From the NCBI GenBank assembly GCA_002478115.1, contig DLMH01000014.1, positions 116,739-180,738 of the forward strand: DNA of 64,000 nucleotides, written 5' to 3'. Below are positions 60,914-64,000 of this stretch, piece by piece. Under the pieces are notes generated by a model. The model saw nothing but the letters and a program-made list of their open reading frames with translations, ran no database searches and was not told the origin of the DNA. This DNA comes from Candidatus Acidiferrum typicum (lineage in GTDB: Bacteria; Acidobacteriota; Terriglobia; Acidiferrales; UBA7541). Position 1 is the first letter of the stretch. The number at the start of each line of letters is the position of its first letter. The translations under genes were made by a program, and so were the position numbers.

Positions 60914-61500
60914 CACGGCACGGCTTCAGCCGTGCCGCACGATTGCCTGTTCCCCTCTCTCCTGGGGCTTCAGCCCCTGAGGTGGTCCATCCAAGGCACA
61001 ACTTCCGGACGCAGACGACCAAAGGTACTCTTTCGCCGTTTCAACCAATTTTTTGCGCACTGGATTCTCCCCGATATAGTGCACATGGTTCTCATAATCG
61101 GCGCCATCTCTCACTCGGTGATCGCTGAAACCTCGTTGCCAAACGGGAAAATGCATGTTCCTCTCAAGACTTAGTCTTCGAGCAGATCCACCCTTCACAT
61201 ACTGGATGGCGCGCTCGATCGTCTTGTTAGTTGCGGGCGTAATTAACAGGTGAAAATGATCGGGCATCAACACAAAAGCGTGCAACAAATATGCTCCCTG
61301 CTGGCGATAGTGCAGGAGTGATTCGACGAAGATCCGGCAGGATTCTGCGTGAATGAAGAGAGCGCGGCTCTCCCAGGTACGCGAAGTCACGAAGTACGTG
61401 CCCGGCATGCTCTCATGTCGCTTTGGTGTGGACATTCCCTCAGCGGCTAAAGCCACTCCTCCAGCGGTCGCTCGTCGGCACGGCTGAAGCCGTGCCCTGA
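60914..61500. mobile_element. RAYT unit bracketed by inverted REP hairpins
   Basis: Left outer REP: GGCACGGC-TTCA-GCCGTGCC (60917-60936), then an inner REP GGGGC-TTCA-GCCCC followed by TGAGG (60964-60982). Right inner REP on the minus strand: GGCTTTAGCC then GCTGAGG (about 61440-61454); right outer: GGCACGGC-TGAA-GCCGTGCC (61477-61496). The two outer hairpins have the same stems and reverse-complement loops, so they are inverted copies. The transposase gene occupies the middle. The unit lies between carB and carA. Confidence 0.75.
60926..61435 (-). CDS. REP-associated tyrosine transposase (Y1, IS200-like)
   Basis: About 169 residues from the ATG at 61435 (later ATG at 61408 possible). TYFVTSRTWESRALFIHAES, the HUH motif in HAFVLMPDHFHLLITPAT, and IQYVKGGSARRLSLERNMHF with the candidate nucleophile Tyr, then VWQRGFSDHRVRDGADYENH. 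These are the marks of Y1 REP transposases. The C-terminal residues (GPPQGLKPQERGEQAIVRHG) are encoded by the left REPs, and the stop codon falls in the left hairpin loop. The candidate ribosome site GAGGGA falls in the right inner REP, so both ends of the gene depend on the repeats. Confidence 0.85.
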   Translation of the reverse strand: MSTPKRHESMPGTYFVTSRTWESRALFIHAESCRIFVESLLHYRQQGAYLLHAFVLMPDHFHLLITPATNKTIERAIQYVKGGSARRLSLERNMHFPVWQRGFSDHRVRDGADYENHVHYIGENPVRKKLVETAKEYLWSSASGSCALDGPPQGLKPQERGEQAIVRHG

Positions 61501-61555
61501 CGTGCTCTTCCGGTAACCCCACCGCGCAATGACCATACTCCCATGCCCTACACCT

Positions 61556-62728
61556 TCATCCCCGCGAACTCCCCGGATGCGCAAATTCCTTCATCAAATC
61601 CGTGAACTGCGTGAATAGATAATGCGAGTCGTGCGGCCCCGGCGAAGCCTCCGGGTGATACTGCACGCTGAAGAGCGGCAGCGTCTTGCTCCTCATGCCC
61701 TCATTGGTGCCGTCGTTCAGGTTGACGTGGGTGATCTCCACCTCGCTGGACGGCAGCGATTCCGGAGCTACACAAAATCCGTGATTCTGCGCGGTAATCT
61801 CCACCTGGCTCGTCAACAGATTCTTCACCGGATGGTTCGAGCCATGGTGCCCGAATTTCAGCTTGAACGTCTTCCCGCCCAGCGCCAGCCCGCACAACTG
61901 GTGTCCCAGGCAAATCCCGAAAATCGGCACGCGGCCCGCCAGCCTGCGGATGTTTTCGATGGCGTAGGTGACGGGTTCGGGATCGCCCGGTCCGTTTGAC
62001 AGAAACACGCCGTCTGGCCGCATCGCCAGCACGTCCTCCGCGGAAGTGCTCGCGGGCACGACGCTGACCTCACAGTGATGATCCACCAGCAGCCGCAGAA
62101 TGTTCTGCTTGATGCCGTAATCGTAAGCCACCACGCGCAACCGGTGGCCATCGGGACTCGCTCCCGATTCGCCCATCTGCTCCGCCCACGGCGAAGTGGC
62201 CAGTTCAATCGAGCCCTGCTGCCAGTCGTAGCCTTTCTCGCAGCTCACGCGGCCCGCAAGCTCCTGCCCGGCCATCAACGGAAGCTGCTTGGCTTCATGG
62301 ATCAATTGGTCGGCAGCCGTGCCATCGGTGGCCACGAAGCCACGAAGTGCGCCGACCTTGCGGATGTGCCGCACCAGCGCGCGCGTATCAATATCCCAAA
62401 TCACCGGAATTTTGTGCCGGTTCAAGTACAACTGCGCCGTTTCCCCCGAGCGCCAGTTCGACGATATCTGCGAAAATTCCCGCACAATCAGCGACTCGAT
62501 GTACGGCCGCGAGGATTCCTCGTCATCCAGATTGGCGCCCACGTTGCCAATGTGCGGATACGTCAAGCAAACGATCTGCCCTGCATAGCTGGGATCGGTG
62601 AAAACTTCCTGGTAACCGGTGAGACTCGTATTGAAAACGACTTCCCCGCCCCGGCGCGTGATGGCGCCGGCAGCGCGGCCGTTAAAGACGCGCCCGTCTT
62701 CGAGCGCGAGGATTGCGGGTCGATGCAC
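61556..62728 (-). CDS. carA: carbamoyl-phosphate synthase small subunit
   Basis: Glutamine amidotransferase half of the enzyme. 390 residues. N-terminal domain ([40 protein letters not shown]), then a class I glutaminase: [18 protein letters not shown] with the Cys nucleophile, and [20 protein letters not shown] with the His and Glu. Starts with GTG at 62728. The 30-odd-base gap to lepB suggests co-transcription with it. It is separated from carB by the RAYT unit. Confidence 0.96.
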   Translation of the reverse strand: MHRPAILALEDGRVFNGRAAGAITRRGGEVVFNTSLTGYQEVFTDPSYAGQIVCLTYPHIGNVGANLDDEESSRPYIESLIVREFSQISSNWRSGETAQLYLNRHKIPVIWDIDTRALVRHIRKVGALRGFVATDGTAADQLIHEAKQLPLMAGQELAGRVSCEKGYDWQQGSIELATSPWAEQMGESGASPDGHRLRVVAYDYGIKQNILRLLVDHHCEVSVVPASTSAEDVLAMRPDGVFLSNGPGDPEPVTYAIENIRRLAGRVPIFGICLGHQLCGLALGGKTFKLKFGHHGSNHPVKNLLTSQVEITAQNHGFCVAPESLPSSEVEITHVNLNDGTNEGMRSKTLPLFSVQYHPEASPGPHDSHYLFTQFTDLMKEFAHPGSSRG

Positions 62729-62761
62729 TACTTCCGTCGTCAGTGTCCCCTCCGTCGAACT

Positions 62762-63427
62762 TCATTTGTCGTTCGCCTCAGTCGTCGACAACGAACCGAA
62801 ATGTTCCACGGGCCAGTAGGCAAATACGGCGCGGCCGTAAATGTACTGGCTGGCGACCGCCCCGAACACCCGCGAATCGTTCGAGCTGATGCGGTGGTCC
62901 CCCATCACGAAATAGCTGCCCTGGGGCACGCGAACAGGTCCGAAATCGGTGACATCAGCGTACTGCGGCGGCACATAGGGCTCGGGGACCATCTGCCCGT
63001 TCACGTAAACCGCGCCGCGGCGAATTTCGATCGTCTCTCCCGGCAGCGCCAGCACGCGCTTGATAAAGGACTTCGAGCGGTCCAGCGGGTACCAGAACAC
63101 TACCACGTCCCCGCGCTCGATGGGCGCAAACCGGTAAACAAATTTGTTGATGAAGATGCGCTCCTGGTCGGAGAGCAGCGGCGCCATGCTCGTGCCTTCC
63201 ACCTTCACCGGCTGGTATAGGAAGACGATGATGACCAGCGCCAGTCCGATGGCGATGAGCAAATCGCGGGTCCACACGCGGATTTCGTGCCGCAACGCGT
63301 GATGCGCAGGCTCAGGCGTGGCTGCGGGAGGATTCGCGGAAGGATCGGCCGGGGACAAGGAAGAACTGGGGGCTGAGGCGTGCTCACCCGTGGGCGCAGG
63401 GGTCTGATTTTCGTCAGGTTTCAGCAT
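62762..63427 (-). CDS. lepB: signal peptidase I with proline-rich N-terminal extension
   Basis: Membrane protease that removes signal peptides. 221 residues. An N-terminal Pro/Ala/Ser-rich stretch (about residues 5-45, SPADPSANPPAATPEP) precedes the anchor helix (LLIAIGLALVIIVFLYQPV). The catalytic dyad is Ser80 in EGTSMAPLL and Lys123 in SFIKRVLALPGE; GDHRISSNDSRVFG is the usual box E. ATG at 63427, GGAGAGG upstream. The N-terminal extension is not typical of E. coli LepB and may be a cytoplasmic linker. Confidence 0.93.
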   Translation of the reverse strand: MLKPDENQTPAPTGEHASAPSSSLSPADPSANPPAATPEPAHHALRHEIRVWTRDLLIAIGLALVIIVFLYQPVKVEGTSMAPLLSDQERIFINKFVYRFAPIERGDVVVFWYPLDRSKSFIKRVLALPGETIEIRRGAVYVNGQMVPEPYVPPQYADVTDFGPVRVPQGSYFVMGDHRISSNDSRVFGAVASQYIYGRAVFAYWPVEHFGSLSTTEANDK

Positions 63428-63554
63428 TTCGTGCTGCCTCTCCTTTATAGCATGCACATCCGCCTTGGGCCAATTGCCATTTGCCATGCCCCAGCCTCGC
63501 GCAGCCGCCTAGTTGGAAGCCTAGTCACCGCCCCCTGTTGCCTACATGCCACTC

Positions 63555-63588
63555 CTTTGGAGTGCGGCGGCTCGCCGCCGCTTTTACG
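63555..63588 (+). repeat. family B hairpin
   Basis: CTTTGGAGTGC, then GGCGGC-TC-GCCGCC, then GCTTTTACGG. It lies in the final 573-base gap 63428-64000, in which no gene was supported. Confidence 0.7.
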
Positions 63589-63760
63589 GCTGCACGCCCC
63601 GCCAACAAACCCTACTTCCTCCACCCGCCGCGCCCCAGCCACACTCACTCCTGACTGTGCTCTGTGGTTCCTCTTCTCTGCATACCTGTGGCACAGTCAC
63701 TCCTGTTTACCCTGAGCCGCGAAGGGCTTGTGCTCTTGGGTTCGTTTTGGGGGCGATCCC

Positions 63761-63786
63761 TGTAAGGGTCGAGCACGCTCGACCCC
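63761..63786 (+). repeat. family D hairpin
   Basis: TGTAAGGG flank, then GGGTCGAGC-AC-GCTCGACCC (63766-63785). Confidence 0.65.
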
Positions 63787-64000
63787 TTCTCGGCAAGGCG
63801 TTTACCGTCATTCCGTCTATAGTGGAACGCTTTTGGTTCCACCCGCCATCTATTCGATCACTTCCGCGACCCTGATTACTTCTTCAAACTCCCCCACTCT
63901 TTGGGGAGGCAGGAGGCCCACTCAAACGGACGGCCCTAACTGCGGCCACGGGATGACCACGGCTCTCCTGCACACGAACCCTGGATGAGCTGCGCATAAT

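Noticed and set aside
1..64000. tRNA, rRNA or CRISPR features
   Set aside because: No tRNA-like GGTTCGA arm in a cloverleaf context and no evenly spaced repeat-spacer arrays were seen; a dedicated scan would be needed to exclude a tRNA fully.

Overview
The window looks like a chromosomal segment of an Acidobacteriota bacterium (Terriglobia/Koribacter-type). This is inferred from GC-rich coding sequence, the pair of VWFA-related secreted proteins, two M61 peptidases and an M2 peptidase, small acidobacterial-type orphan proteins, and many short palindromic repeats between genes. No rRNA, tRNA, CRISPR array or prophage was recognised.

Layout. 1-9000: a Crp/Fnr regulator cut by the left edge, two small orphan proteins, a convergent pair of VWFA proteins, an alpha/beta hydrolase, an ErpA-type Fe-S carrier with a good terminator, NAD-type isocitrate dehydrogenase, an NAD(P)-binding protein and a trypsin-like peptidase. 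9050-20200: a minus-strand heme cluster holding DUF420, ctaB (heme O), ctaA (heme A), hemH (ferrochelatase), ccmD, ccmC, ccmB, ccmA, a membrane protein, a CcmI-like protein, ccmH, ccmF and ccmE. The encoded CcmE has a CxxxY heme-binding motif instead of HxxxY. 20300-23050: an unknown protein, an AraC regulator, a VOC protein and a 2Fe-2S-type protein. 23400-32200: accA-dnaE, cca, then xerD-murJ, all on the minus strand. 32200-36000: a duplicated-domain protein, an Apea/HEPN-type protein and the first M61 peptidase. 36150-43020: lpxD, plsC, the second M61 peptidase, mpl, ldcA and mgtC, mostly envelope and peptidoglycan-recycling functions. 43050-48820: PfkB kinase, mtnP, a metallo-beta-lactamase remnant, meaB, an orphan membrane protein and acyl-CoA dehydrogenase. 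49080-63430: GIY-YIG protein, M2 peptidase, threonine aldolase, hemW, yjbQ, bshC, a DapA-family enzyme, carB, a REP-associated tyrosine transposase (RAYT), carA and lepB.

The genes between repeats are compact and often translationally coupled (ATGA, TGATG or TAATG junctions). The heme genes form a coherent route: ferrochelatase makes heme, CtaB/CtaA convert it for terminal oxidases, and CcmABCDEFH attach it to c-type cytochromes.

The most unusual signal is the repeat system. At least four families of short hairpins (called A to D here) keep fixed flanks while their stems vary. The RAYT inserted between carB and carA is bracketed by inverted REP hairpins with the same GGCTTCAGCC core as family A. 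Its stop codon lies in the loop of one REP, and its Shine-Dalgarno-like sequence lies in another. A family C element also supplies the last residues of the GIY-YIG protein.
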